From Tricholoma matsutake (taxonomy: Eukaryota > Basidiomycota > Agaricomycetes > Agaricales > Tricholomataceae): a stretch of DNA of 64,000 nucleotides. Position 1 is the first letter of the stretch; the number at the start of each line of letters is the position of its first letter. The stretch lies in the NCBI GenBank assembly GCA_026075535.2, contig AP026542.1, forward strand, positions 930,001 through 994,000, written 5' to 3'. Below are positions 20,358 through 31,639 of this stretch, piece after piece. The notes below the pieces were generated by a model. It was not told the DNA's origin. It did no database searches and was given only the letters and a program-made list of their open reading frames with translations. A program made the translations under genes and the position numbers.

Positions 20358-22762
20358 GTGGGAGATGAATATAATGTATCTCCATTCAGACCATGGGTCG
20401 CCACATCCTTGTGCTTATCATCCTGGATGACACCATTTGCTATAGAAAGACAGGCTTTGACAATCCATCTGTTGTGTTCTGAAGCTTACGAACAACTGCT
20501 GGAGGTCTCCATCGCAAGTTTGGCACCAAATACCCAATGTTCTTATGCTTCAGGTCTCCTTCACTTTACTCAGTTCTGCAACAGTCACAAAGTCTCTGAA
20601 GATCTTTGGATGCCTGCTTCTGGTGAATTGCTGGCAGCATTCCTGGTTAATGTTGCAGCTTGTTAAGAACTGATCCTCAAGTGCACATCAGAATCTGGTT
20701 GGACCCTGTGGATGTTGATAGTGGAAGGTTGTTGGGTCATAGCAGATTCTGCAAAAGGGGAACAGAAAGGACTTGGCTTCAACTTATAAGAAGTTGCACC
20801 CTTCACCTCATCTGGTGTCCTAATTTTAAGATGAAGGTTTGGAGGTAGGAGCAGGTAGGTGCAGAAAGTGTGGGGAAGAGTATGGAGGGACTTGGGTTAA
20901 GTTTGTATCAGACCAGAACTTTGGAGGGAGAATTAAAGGTCAAGTCAAATGAAGTTTGGACTCTTAGAGGTCAGAGGTAGGAGTAGAATGAGATTGGATT
21001 GGCAGATTTATGTTAAGTCTTTGTCAAGTCTATGTCGATATACAAACTGAGGAATACAAGTCAAAACTAACTAAGGTTAAATACTGGAGTCCAGAATTGG
21101 AGTGGAATGTCTCAGTAACTGTGGCAGTGTCTTGACTGCATACATAAATTACTTAATGGGGGTTGCACAGGAGTCTGTAGTTGAATTTGCAAAAGAGATG
21201 GCAGCCTCAGGAAGGTGGCCATGGGTGCTGTACAAGGCAGCCTGGTGCACAGCAGTGTGGGCAGTGCAAGGTGGCCAGGAATGAAAGTGGGAGGAGTTGG
21301 TGGATGTCAGGTTCGAGATGTGGAAAAGGGTTGGATGGATGTGGGTTCTGATTGGGCAAGGAACAGGTCTTGACACAGCTCACCAAGTTTCTTATGACTG
21401 TGCAAAAAATTGGATGTCTGGTTTACACTTCTGGCACTCCCTTCATGGAGCTCCTTGGAATGGAAAGACTTCTCAGGTTGACATTGTGCATAAAGGGGTC
21501 AAAAAGCTAGTGCCAACCACTTCCCAATGTCCCCCAAGGGCACCAGTTACTATGCAGCATATGTATGTATTATGACAACACCTCTCCACATCAAATTCAA
21601 AGGATGTTGCTCTTCTGGCCATGGCAGAAGCCTCTTTTTGGGTGAAAGGTTGCCTGGTTAGGGAACCTCACTCAGTAGTCAGACAGACAGACAGGAATAT
21701 GTTATCTTTGTTGCAAGAGGGGAAGGGACATTAGTACTATACAGTAGAAAGAATAATTAACTATACCTTTGTTGCAAGAGGAGAAGGGACAGGGGCAATG
21801 AAGGGAAAGATGGCCTACTACCTATAGTATGCTGAAAATAGCTATCCACCTTGTACATATTGAGAATATGGCTGCATCAAGACTTTCTATACATGGTAGG
21901 GTCACATCATGATGTTGGAATGATGGGAGTGCATCATTCTCGGGGATTGATGGGATTGATGGGAATTTGATGGGAATTTGATTGATTGATGGGGAATTGA
22001 TGGCAATGTGATGGCAATGTGTAGTGGGCATTGTTTCATGGCCCAATTCTATATTTAGCATTTCTTTGATGCAGATATTGATGCATGCATGCTTGGAGTG
22101 TTTTTTGGGTATATACAGTTGTTTTGCATGCACGTTATGTGTGTTGGTGTGTGTGTAGTAAGTCTGTGAGGGCACCAGACTTACATTGGGGCACTTGTCG
22201 GTTGGGCGAGACAACTCCCCCATCCATGTGGTTGTTTGATCCCAAATACCATGTGATGAAAGGAACATTAGTTTCAGATAAGTCGACAAGAAATGGTGTA
22301 TCATACACCATGTTTTACATTCCTTGGTCCAAGACTACTGGGTTTCAAGGCACAGACATCATTCTCACTTCCTGGGATGATTTCAGCAATCCTACCCAAT
22401 CATTTGCTTGGCATCGCATGGTTAATGCATCAGTACCAGATGATGCTCCACTGTTTGCATACACTACAGAAAGTGGTGGTTGGAAGGCTTGGACTCAGTG
22501 TGAAATGTTGAGTGCATGCAATGAGATTTGGTCACAGGTTGGGCTGGAATCAGTATTAGGACACTCCTTTTGGATTGGCGACACCACAGAGTTGCTTTTA
22601 CAGGAAATTAGTCCAGACATTGTCGCAGCTCAGGGGCGATGGAAGTCATGGGCCAGCTTCCTTTGTTATTGGCAGAAGATTGATGCTATACTACCAACTT
22701 TCCTTGGAGTGTCTCCAACTTTACTAACATCTGTGTGTGCATCCCTGGCAGTTTTCAAATGA
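20358..22762 (+). pseudogene. Tyrosine recombinase, broken
   Basis: N-terminal core-binding part: NTQCSYASGLLHFTQFCNSH (20358-20666), then WMSGLHFWHSLHGAPWNGK (21400-21460). Catalytic part (22190-22762): CRLGETTPPS, LPW-like IPWSKTT, GHSFWIGDTTELLL, GRWKSWASFLCYWQK. The first Arg (CRLGE) and the Tyr (YW) are present, but the second Arg of the H-x-x-R box is Trp (GHSFW where the family has GHSFR or GHCFR). That is one C-to-T step in a CGG codon, so it is catalytically dead as well as frameshifted. Confidence 0.75.
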
Positions 22763-23292
22763 AATGCCTAGGGATGCTGAAGTTCAGTTCAGTCTGGTTC
22801 TTCAAAGGTTTTGCTGAACCTAGAACTGGACTTCAGGTTCAGTCCAGGCAATCTGCTGAGCTTTGAACTGAACCACAGGTTCAGGTTCAGGATGGTCCAG
22901 TTCAAGTTCAGGGGGGGTGTTCAAACTTAGAACCAAACTTTTTTTATGCCCAAAACTCTGTAGGTTCCGAGTTCTCAGTATTGAGAATGAGGCTTTATCC
23001 CAGTTTGAGCTAGCATGGGAATCCGACTGCTATTGTTGCAGCAATTGTTGATGATTGATGCACATGTTCCCATGCTTGTGTGACTTGTGGTACCTGGATT
23101 TTTTCAATTGACCTGTTCACTATCATTGTGGCAATTGCCAACCTTTCTTCCCATGTAGGGTGTAGCATGGGTCACACCATGGGTAAACTTTCACACACCG
23201 CACCTGCACCTGCCAACACTGCACCCGTCCTAACACTGCAACTGCAGTGACAGGTTTTTACCATGGTCTATGACAAAATACCACAGGTGTGA
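22763..23292. repeat. Simple-sequence region with GGTTCAG-type repeats
   Basis: From 22790 to 22935 the sequence repeats short GGTTCAG / CTGAACC motifs on both strands. 23160-23290 has ACACTGCAC-type repeats and CCATGGG motifs, and the copia element is inserted at its edge. No gene. Confidence 0.5.
23288..23292. repeat. Target-site duplication TGTGA of the copia element (left)
   Basis: TGTGA precedes the 5' LTR and is repeated exactly at 28744-28748 after the 3' LTR. This fixes the borders of the insertion. Confidence 0.9.
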
Positions 23293-23638
23293 TGTTGGAA
23301 TCGCACCGTGAGTCCATAATGCTTTTGATGCATTTGATGTGTGTGCTATTTTTAGCATTCCCTTTGATCCGCGTGGTCAGTTTGTGTTTAAGTTTCCCCT
23401 TGTCTCTTTTCCTTTGACACACATCCTTTTGTTACACATTACACATATATATATCTTCAGTAGTTTACTTTATCACCTCAGTCACTTATCCAGAGACTGA
23501 GGTGAGCTATATTTACTATACATATTTATTGACGCATACTTACTCTACTACAACAGTTGTTTATACTAGGTATAGTACAGATTGATATAGTCACTTATCC
23601 AGAGACTGAGTTGTTTATACTAGGATTTACTTTCTACA
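23293..23638 (+). repeat. copia 5' LTR
   Basis: Contains a TATATATA box (about 23446-23453), then the inverted repeat CACCTCAGTC (23474-23483) / GACTGAGGTG (23495-23504). An intron-like segment follows (23502-23556, GTGAGC...CAACAG), then a second copy of its two flanks fused together (23589-23624). Full description under findings. Confidence 0.95.
23502..23556 (+). other. Intron-like segment inside the copia LTR
   Basis: 55 bp starting GTGAGC and ending CAG, with a pyrimidine-rich, TACTTACT-containing interior. Its left flank (22 nt, 23480-23501) and right flank (14 nt, 23557-23570) recur directly joined, without the 55 bp, at 23589-23624. The 3' LTR has the same layout (segment 28607-28661, joined copy 28694-28729). 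Splicing itself is inferred. Confidence 0.6.
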
Positions 23639-23849
23639 GGTTATGGGCCATTCTCGTTGTCTTTGAACAACGGGAGAAAGTATCCTAGCCACTCGACATT
23701 CTGCTTTGTCATACCTTCTGATCCATTTCCCCGATCGTTTTTTGATCTCGGATCAATTCCTTTGTCTTTCACGGACCCGGCTGCTCTACCATTGCATCTC
23801 TCTCATCTCCCTTTGCACACTCGTCGTCCACTGACCTCGGTTTTCTATC

Positions 23850-26800
23850 ATGGGTACCGATACTGTTGATCCCCCATCTGTTTCCCCTATCAAACTTTCT
23901 GTGCAATATACTGGGGAGAAGCTCGACAAACTTAAATCAAATTACAAAGAATGGTGCGAGGAGATTATTATTGCTTTATCATTAAATGGCCTTTATGAGT
24001 ATGTTATGGGCGGAATACCTGAGCCCACTTCTACCGAACTCCGAGCGCTTGCCAACTGGAAGGTGAATTCCCGCCTTGCATATGCGTTTATTGCGTCCAG
24101 CGTCTCTCCGTCTGAGCGTAAATTCCTGGACATTAAAGTAGGCCCTGATGCAAACTGGAAAATTCTCCAGGACCGTCACCAGAAGGAAGGCCCTGTTCGG
24201 CAGGTCCAGCTCTTACAACAAATGCTTTCCATCCAGTGTACAAAGGACACACCACTCCCCAAGATGGCAGAAAAGATTTGCGCATTAATTGAACGCGCTT
24301 TTGCCATGGGTGATATACAGGCTGATCTTCTTTGTTGCATCGCTCTCCTTAATTCCCTTAGTGATAATTTTCCACATGCTCGCTCCATTATTTCATGGGA
24401 TATTGCTGCTTCTTCCCTCTCAGCTCCATATGGCTCGAAGGATATCAAATTATTTCTGGAGAATGAACAATCACTACTTGAGAATGATCAGCGTGGTGGT
24501 TCCAAAAACCATGCTGCTTTTACTGCACAGTCCAAATCTTCCAAGCTCCCTAATGCACCAATCTGCACCAACACTAACTGTGGGAAACTTGACCACATGA
24601 AACAATATTGCATTAAACCTGGCAGTGGTATGGCTGGGAAATCACTCGAGGAGTTGATCGCTGCTCGCAGGGCTGCCCGTGAGAAGAAATCCTTACCGGC
24701 TGGCACTACGAAGGTTCCTATTACTGTGAAGGACATTAATGGTCGTGCCTTCACTGTCATGGTCGACCCCGATATTCCTACCCCACCTGCACTGGAATTT
24801 GCCGGGCTTGCTCATGACCCACTGCCTTTAGACCCTTTGGACGTGCTGGAATATGAAGGATGGGTTGCTGTGGAGGAGGAGCTTACCACTACAGTGGACT
24901 GGAAACACCATACATCACCCATCCCTGACAATGTGCTCACTGTGGAACCCCTTTCACAGACTTGTCGCTCACGCATCACCTTAGATGCTCTCCCCTTTAT
25001 TATTGACTCTGGGGCTACAGTACATATATCCCCTGACAAGTCTGACTTCCTCACCTTATGACCCATTTCACCTTGCTCTGTCAGAGGTGTCGGTGGTTCA
25101 TCTATTGATGCTGTCGGTGTTGGTGATATACAGCTAAGAATAGCCTGGGGTGCATCAATTATCTTACGTAATGCCCTCTACATCCCAAAATCGGCAGTTC
25201 AGCTGATCTCAGTGGGCACGCTGGCCAACGACTCTAACGCTGTCGCACATTTTGACAGTAACACATGCTGGTTCACTGATAAATCCTCCGGGGCCTTCAT
25301 AGCTCATGGATTGCGCATATCTAGAAAGCTTTACACGCTCAACATTGCATCGGCCCAGGCTGATCATGCGCTAACGGTTCACAATACCCCTACTCTCAAG
25401 ACATGGCATCGCCGTCTGGGTCATGCAAATTACCAGGCACTCTGGGATATGGCCAAGAAGGGTGCTTTCACTGGTGCGCCGCTTGCTTCATTGCAAAAAT
25501 TACCTAAATGTGATTCCTGTGTCCTTGGGAAGCAGACCAAGTCTCCAGTCCCCAAGAAACGTCAGGAGGGACCAGGCCATAAGGTGACAAGGAAGCTGGA
25601 AAAGGTGTGGGTGGATCTATCTGGACCACATTCAGTAACGTCGCATGCGGGGAACCGTTATATCATGGATATAGTAGACGACTACACCTCATTCCCATGG
25701 TCTATACCATTGCAAAATAAAGATGATGCTTTCATGGAACTTAAAGCTTGGGAACTTGCCCAGGAGAACAAAACCGGCCTCAAAGTCAGGACCTATATCA
25801 CCGATAACGGTGAACTTGAATCACATGAAATGAAGGAGTGGTTGAAGACTTGTGGTATTGATCAGCGTTTCACGGCACCTCACACCTTGGCTCACATAGG
25901 CCATGTTGAGCGAATGCATAGGACGCTTATGGCTAAAGCGTGCACTATGCAAATATATGCTGGTCTGCCAGCTTATTTGTGGGATGAGTTCTACCTCACA
26001 GCTGCCCACTTGCATGCCAAGACTACGACCCGTTCACTAGCAAGCCTAACGCCTTGGGAATTATGGTACGAGAGAAAACCTGATTATTCTTATCTTTGGG
26101 AGATAGGTTGCAGGGTGTTTGTGCTTATCCCAGGAAAGGATAATCCCAAGATACTTGAACGATCCATCGAATGCGTCTTGATAGGCTACGAGCCAAAATC
26201 AAAAGCATATCGCTGTTATAACTGCGGAACGTGTAAGGTTCATATTTCATATCATGTCCGCTTTCTTGAGAGCCATGAAGGCTATTCACCACCTTCAATT
26301 GATGAATTAGGAGAGGATGATAATATTGGGTCTAGTGGTAGTCTACCCACATTCCTTGGTCCTATTTTACAGCAAGATGATGATGTTGAGTCTTCTCATG
26401 AATTCACTCTCCCTGATGCACCCTCTAATAGTTTCACGACACCGCCACCGCCACCCGTCACCCAGCCTATTTGTTGATCTACCCGTGTTCTAATACCCAC
26501 AGACAAAAACCCCAATGGTGGCCCTGCTATTACTAGAACAGTGGCTGCAGTGCAAGAATCATTGGAGAGCGCTGCGCGTGTAAAGGAGGCGTGGCGGGAG
26601 CGTTGGGCTGCTATTGTGGCTGCACGATCGGATCACATTACGGATCAATCCTCTGATCATGATTGTGATGACATGGAAGAACTCCAACAATCATTTCATA
26701 ATCTTGATTTGGGCGATCAAGCACATCAATTTCAGGCCCTGATCTCGGAAATGGTAGATTTTGATCCGGAGTCACTTCAATTTGAGGATGAGCCGAAAAC

Positions 26801-28354
26801 ATGGGATGAAGCCAGAAGATCTGTTGATGCAACACGATGGGAGCGTGGATATCTGGAGGAATTGAACTCATTGAAAGAAATGGGGGTATACCTAGGTCAG
26901 AGGTTCCACTAGGGAAACATATTAGGCATGGGAGACCAATTTTCCACATTAAGTGCAATGAGGCGGGTACCCCTATTAGATGGAAGGTACGCCTAGTCTT
27001 CAGAGGAAATGAACAAATTTATGGCAGGGACTACACCAAAACTACCTCACTGACTGCGCACATGGAATCATGGCGGATTCTCTTACACACAGCCGCCTCA
27101 CTTGGCTGGGACACACAACAGGTTGACATAAAGACAGCCTTTCTTTATGGCTTACTTCCAGATGATGAAATTCAATATATGCAGCAGCCTGCTGGTTTCG
27201 AGGAGCAGGGCAAGGAGGACTGGGTTTGGCAACTACAGCGCGGCTTATATGGTATGAAACAGAGTGGGCACATTTGGAATCAGACCCTTAACGTGCAGAT
27301 GCTAAATTGGGGATTCACCCGCCTCTCGTGCGAGTCCTGTATCTATTACCGTAAAACTGACACTGGTACAATTATCGCTGCTGTCCATGTCGATGACTAT
27401 CTAACCATCGCCGACTCCAAGGATGAAAACGAGCGCTTCAAGAACCAGATGCGCGAAGTATGGACTATCTCTGAATTGGGGATGGCATGTTTTATTATGG
27501 GTATTGCTGTCTCATGGGACTGAGACATGCATACTGTTGCACTTTCACAGACCGCTCTTATTGACAAAATAGTGGAACAGTTTGGTCAGAAAGAAGCACA
27601 CCCCGTTTCTGCCCCATTGGACCCTGGTTCGAAACTATGGTGCTCCAATCTGCAATGTATGTCCCAGGATGCCAGGAACGCCCTGGCCAAGCTTCCCTAC
27701 CGCTCTCTTGTCGGATGCTTATTGTACTTGGCAATATCTATGCATCCCGACATTTCTTATGCAGTACAACAGCTCTCTCAATACCTTGATTTGTACTCCT
27801 TAGAACACTGGAGTGCTGCTATATGGCTAGTACGTTATCTAAAGGGAACTAGGGACTTCAACCTTTATCTGGGCAGACAGAACCCCATTCTCCTGCACGC
27901 CTATAGTGACTCCGACTGGGCTAATTGCCATGACACTCGTCGCAGCGTTGGGGGATACATGTGCTCTCTTGGCTCAGGCACAGTGTCTTGGGCAGCACGT
28001 AAACAGAAGGTAGTGGCAGCTTCCACCTGTGAAGCAGAATACATAGCGGCGTTTGAGACCGCAAAGGAATGTGTCTGGTTGCATACGCTACTATGCGCTA
28101 TTGATTTTCATCAAAACTTGCCTACTACCATCCTCTGCGACAACAACACTACGAAGACTTTATCCGAGGACCCATTACTTCATTCACGCGTTAAGCACAT
28201 CGACATCAAATATCATTTCCTACGCGAGCGTGTACAGTCGGGCAACCTAGCTATCACTTACATCCACACCTGTGACAATGTAGCTGACATGTTTACTAAA
28301 GCCCTGGAACCTAAACATTTCACCGTCCTTCATGCATCTCTTGGCCTTCGTTAG
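23850..28354 (+). pseudogene. copia gag-pol polyprotein
   Basis: Order: gag (from MGTDTVDPPSVSP; UBN2/RVT-type gag region with QVQLLQQMLSIQ), a residual CCHC-like group (CTNTNCGKLDHMKQYC), protease (FIIDSGATVHIS), the pre-integrase HHCC region (WHRRLGHANY, CDSCVLGK), integrase core (VWVDLSGP, YITDNGE, GHVERMHRTL), RT (GWDTQQVDIKTAFLYG, RGLYGMKQSG, HVDDYLTI) and RNase H (AYSDSDWANCHDTRRSVGGY, VAASTCEAEYIA, NVADMFTKAL). TGA stops follow DFLTL, TQPIC and AVSWD; each fits a former CGA. A one-base loss near 26885 shifts frame after KEMGVY. The start at 23850 is the first ATG of the long frame. Confidence 0.9.
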
Positions 28355-28397
28355 TGGGATTCCATGTGAGGAGGAGTGTATTCACAGTGAGGAGGAG

Positions 28398-28743
28398 TGT
28401 TGGAATCGCACCGTGAGTCCATAACGCTTTTGATGTGTTTGATGTGTGTGCTATTTTTAGCATTCCCTTTGATCCGCATGGTCGGTTTGTGTTTAAGTTT
28501 CCCCTTGTCTCTTTTCCTTTGACACACATCCTTTTGTTATGCATTACACGTATATATATCTTCAGTAGTTTACTTTATCACCTCAGTCACTTATCCAGAG
28601 ACTGAGGTGAGCTATATTTACTATACATATTTATTGACGCGTACTTACTCTACTACAACAGTTGTTTATACTAGGTATAGTATGGATTAATATAGTCACT
28701 TATCCAGAGACTGAGTTGTTTATACTAGGATTTACTTTCTACA
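28398..28743 (+). repeat. copia 3' LTR
   Basis: 346 bp, 12 differences from the 5' LTR. Eleven fall in sites where one copy has CG and the other TG or CA, or where one has TG and the other CA (both derivable from CG). This is what deamination of methylated CpG gives, and few other changes have accumulated. Confidence 0.95.
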
Positions 28744-28859
28744 TGTGATACCGTGTATATTCCCCACGGTTTTTACTCTGTTTGCTTTGTATTTCATGTT
28801 CTACATTGTTAAATATAATTGTATAATCTCTACTAAATTTACTATGCAACCTTATATAC

Positions 28860-29690
28860 AACTACAGACAACAAAAATGAAAGATAAAAGAACTCATGGT
28901 TCATGTGAGGCAGGTGATGGAGGCACATTGCCCCACTTACTGTTGTCCCCCCTTTGTCATTCCCCCCTTTGTCATTCCTGCCCTTGGAGTCCCCGGGAGG
29001 GGTGTTGTGTTTTTCTTCCCTGTTCCCATCATTGGTCATCCCCCATTGGTCATTGTCATTCCCCATCCATCATGGGTCATTCCTGTTGTCGTTCATAGCC
29101 CATCTTTGTCATCTGTTGGGTATGGAGTGGTTGCATTAGTTGGTGTGTTGAGGTCTGGGGGTGTTGGTTGGGGTTGTCATGTCATTGTAAGATAAAATGT
29201 AAATAGAAGTGAGTCAAATAAAAGAAAAAAAAACAAGTAAGGAACAGAGAAACTTACCCAATGCCCAAATGACGTGTATTGTGGTTTGGGTCAGTGCCTT
29301 GTCCTTGTCCTCGTAGCCCCATCCCAGTGTTCATCTTCTCGCCATTTGTTTGGTGGTGGTGGCCATGTCCTTTGACATTGTGATGATTGTTCATCTAGGG
29401 ATGGAGTGTGAGTTGCCATGGGGTAGGGGGCATACCTTGGAGGTATCCTGCTCCTCAGGTCTCTGGGTTTAGTCGTCATCCTCCCCATCCTCTCTGTTGT
29501 CACATTGTTTTTGTCAGTTTCTGTCTCTGTCTCCATCTCCATCCCCCACCATCTTCGTGGTCTCCTTGATGTTGATCCCCATGGCCACAGTTGTTTGTGA
29601 TGGTGGATGGCAAATATTACAATGGCAAAACACACAACATTCTCACCTCACAAAATTTTCAACAAACTATTCCTCCACAGCATTTCTTTA
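28860..29690 (-). repeat. GC-rich exon-like repeat, second locus
   Basis: C/T-rich blocks (CCCCCCTTTGTCATT type) like 5310-6190. On the minus strand a consensus donor GTAAGT occurs at 29253-29258, followed by a long pyrimidine tract, as in the first locus. I could not place the acceptor. It abuts the broken end of chromovirus C. Confidence 0.4.
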
Positions 29691-29735
29691 TTCGTATGTT
29701 ATGATATCCCCATCAAATATCAAGTTTCATGAAAA

Positions 29736-31524
29736 ATCTTGCTCCCTTTAGCTTGTCCAAGAGGTCTCCGATCAGTGGCAGGGGGTAGTTGTTCCAGATC
29801 GTTCCTTCATTCAGATAGCAATAGTCTTGGCAAGGTCGTAGAGCGTCGGAGTCCTTCTTCGACACGAAGAAGAATGGGGATGCCATGGGTGATTTCGACA
29901 GTCAGATGTATCCTTTCTCCAGGTTTTCATCTAAAAACTCATTGAGTTTCTCTTGTTCTTTCGGTGTCAGTGGGTAGACTTTGCAATCTTTTGGTACAAA
30001 GCCTTCTTTCAGGTCAATCGTGTGATCCCATGGTCTTGATTCCGGGAATTGTTCGGATGCGGCTTTCTCGAATACCTGTCTGTACTTCTGGTATTCCGGT
30101 GGCAGCAAGTCGTCCAGGGTCTGTTGGCTAGTCTCCTTTCCCTCCTCTTGTTCATGTGCCAGTCGTTGAGATATGGATGTCTTTGCTCTGATCCATATAT
30201 CGGAGTTGAGTAGGTACCGTGGGGAGCCCTTGCCTTTCACGAGTCTGCTGATGGTGTTCATCTTTTGGATGTATCTGTGTGTCAGCTCTCGATGTTCTTC
30301 CATCAGGGGCAGTTCTACTGCTGGTGCGAATAGGCTGATGACTGGTTCGCCTCACACGTTTGCGATCAGTATTGAGTCGTCCTCAATCACATCTCGTTTG
30401 GGGGTTGGTTCTATTGCTCGTATTTCCATGCCGGTGTCTGCCAGTAGTTCTTCATTGGGTACCTCCTCGATCTTTACCTGAGGGGGGGTCTCCCTGCGCA
30501 TAGGTGTTTCAGCGTTGATGGTACCATGATCTGGAGTCCTATCATTGTGGGTTGGGGTAGTCTGTTGCTGAGGGTAGTTTATCCTGTTTCATAGTGTCAT
30601 TTTCACGTTTCCTTTGCTGGTGCTTCCCTCCCCTGTGGAGGTTAGCAATTCCTTCATCTTTTGCACAATTTGTTGTGCCCTGTCGCATTCTTTGTCTTTC
30701 CCCTTTTCCAGTTGTTTCTTCTTCTGATTTTCTCAGGTCTTGGCAACAGCACGTCGTGCCACTTCAAGGCCTCTGGCTTGTTTAGGGGTGTTGCTGCTCC
30801 TGGTCTTTGCGACAGCTATCTGGCCAGAATTCAGTTCTTTGGCTTTCTTTTCAGAAAGCCTTTCCTTCATCTTTGCCACAGCCAATTGGGCCCAGGCAAG
30901 GTTTCTCTCCTTCTCTTTGGAGAGTCTTTCTCTGGTTTTTGCCATGGCCAGTCTGGCTCGGGCAAGGCTCTTCTCTTTCTCTTCGGAGAGCCTCTGTCTT
31001 GTTTTGGCCATGACGCGTCGAATTTGTGCCAGTTTGTCATCAGGTGCTTCCCTTTCAGTGTCGACCCTGGGGAGCTTTAGGGTGTTTGGGAGTGTTCATT
31101 CGGCTCTTCTTGTCTTCTCCAAGATCCGTTGGATTTGAGCCCGTCATTCTTCGTCTCGGAACTCAAGAGTTCCTTTCTTCCAATCGATAATCGGGTTCAC
31201 CTCCCATAGCCATGACAGGCCCAGGATCACCGATTCCTTGCCTAGTCCGGTGACTAGGTATTTCATTGGGTAGCTCCGTCCATTGATGTGGAGCCTTCCC
31301 TTCACATATCTTGTGATCGTTCCCTGCCTGTTCAGGGTTCCATCTACGTTTGTGGCCCGGATGGTGTAGCCCAAGGGATACGTCTTGATCCCTTCTTGTT
31401 CGACAAATTTTGAGTCAATAAAGACTCCTCCTGCTCCAGAGTCGAGGAGCGCATTCGTTGCGACGTCTTTTCCATTGTCTGACTCAGCTACCCAAATAGA
31501 CACGCGCATAGATTGTCTATTCAT
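29736..31524 (-). pseudogene. Element C protease, repetitive linker and partial RT
   Basis: Retropepsin (NALLDSGAGGVFIDSKF, 31524-31144), then a linker containing four copies of a 22-residue unit (MAKTRERLSKEKER type, 31011-30800, 66 bp at DNA level). Next comes an RT start ([35 protein letters not shown]-like end 30303-29902), then decayed RT to about 29700. The TGA after LDI is at the same codon as in element B, again CGA to TGA. Confidence 0.8.
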
Positions 31525-31639
31525 GGTAGCTAAGAGTACAGACCCTATGGAAATTTCAGCGGTGACTGGTGTCGTATCAGGCCGCTGTTCTAAAAACCTG
31601 ATTCCTCCATGAGGTTAAGGGCTCGTTCCTTTTCTTCTT

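Larger units (their letters stand above)
18500..22762 (+). mobile_element. Degenerate tyrosine-recombinase retroelement (DIRS/Ngaro-like), plus strand
   Basis: Ordered relics: RT (19169-19552), RNase H (19790-20280) and a tyrosine recombinase in pieces (20358-20666, 21370-21580, 22190-22762). The domain order RT, RNase H, recombinase matches the element at 44443-50175. No integrase or LTRs are present. The sequence 20670-21090 between recombinase pieces is unrecognised and may be an insertion. Outer ends are not defined. Confidence 0.75.
23293..28743 (+). mobile_element. Ty1/copia retrotransposon, full length
   Basis: 346-bp LTRs of equal length (23293-23638 and 28398-28743, both TGTTGG...TCTACA), a perfect 5-bp duplication, one gag-pol region of about 4.5 kb, and a purine tract (GTGAGGAGGAGTG, present twice) just before the 3' LTR. 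Three in-frame TGA codons and one frameshift near 26880-26890 make it non-autonomous. The LTRs differ at 12 positions, all transitions. Confidence 0.95.

Noticed and set aside
30739..31138. Plus-strand ORFs opposite the element C linker
   Set aside because: Shadow frames of the minus-strand repeat; composition is the reverse complement of the Lys/Arg/Glu helix.
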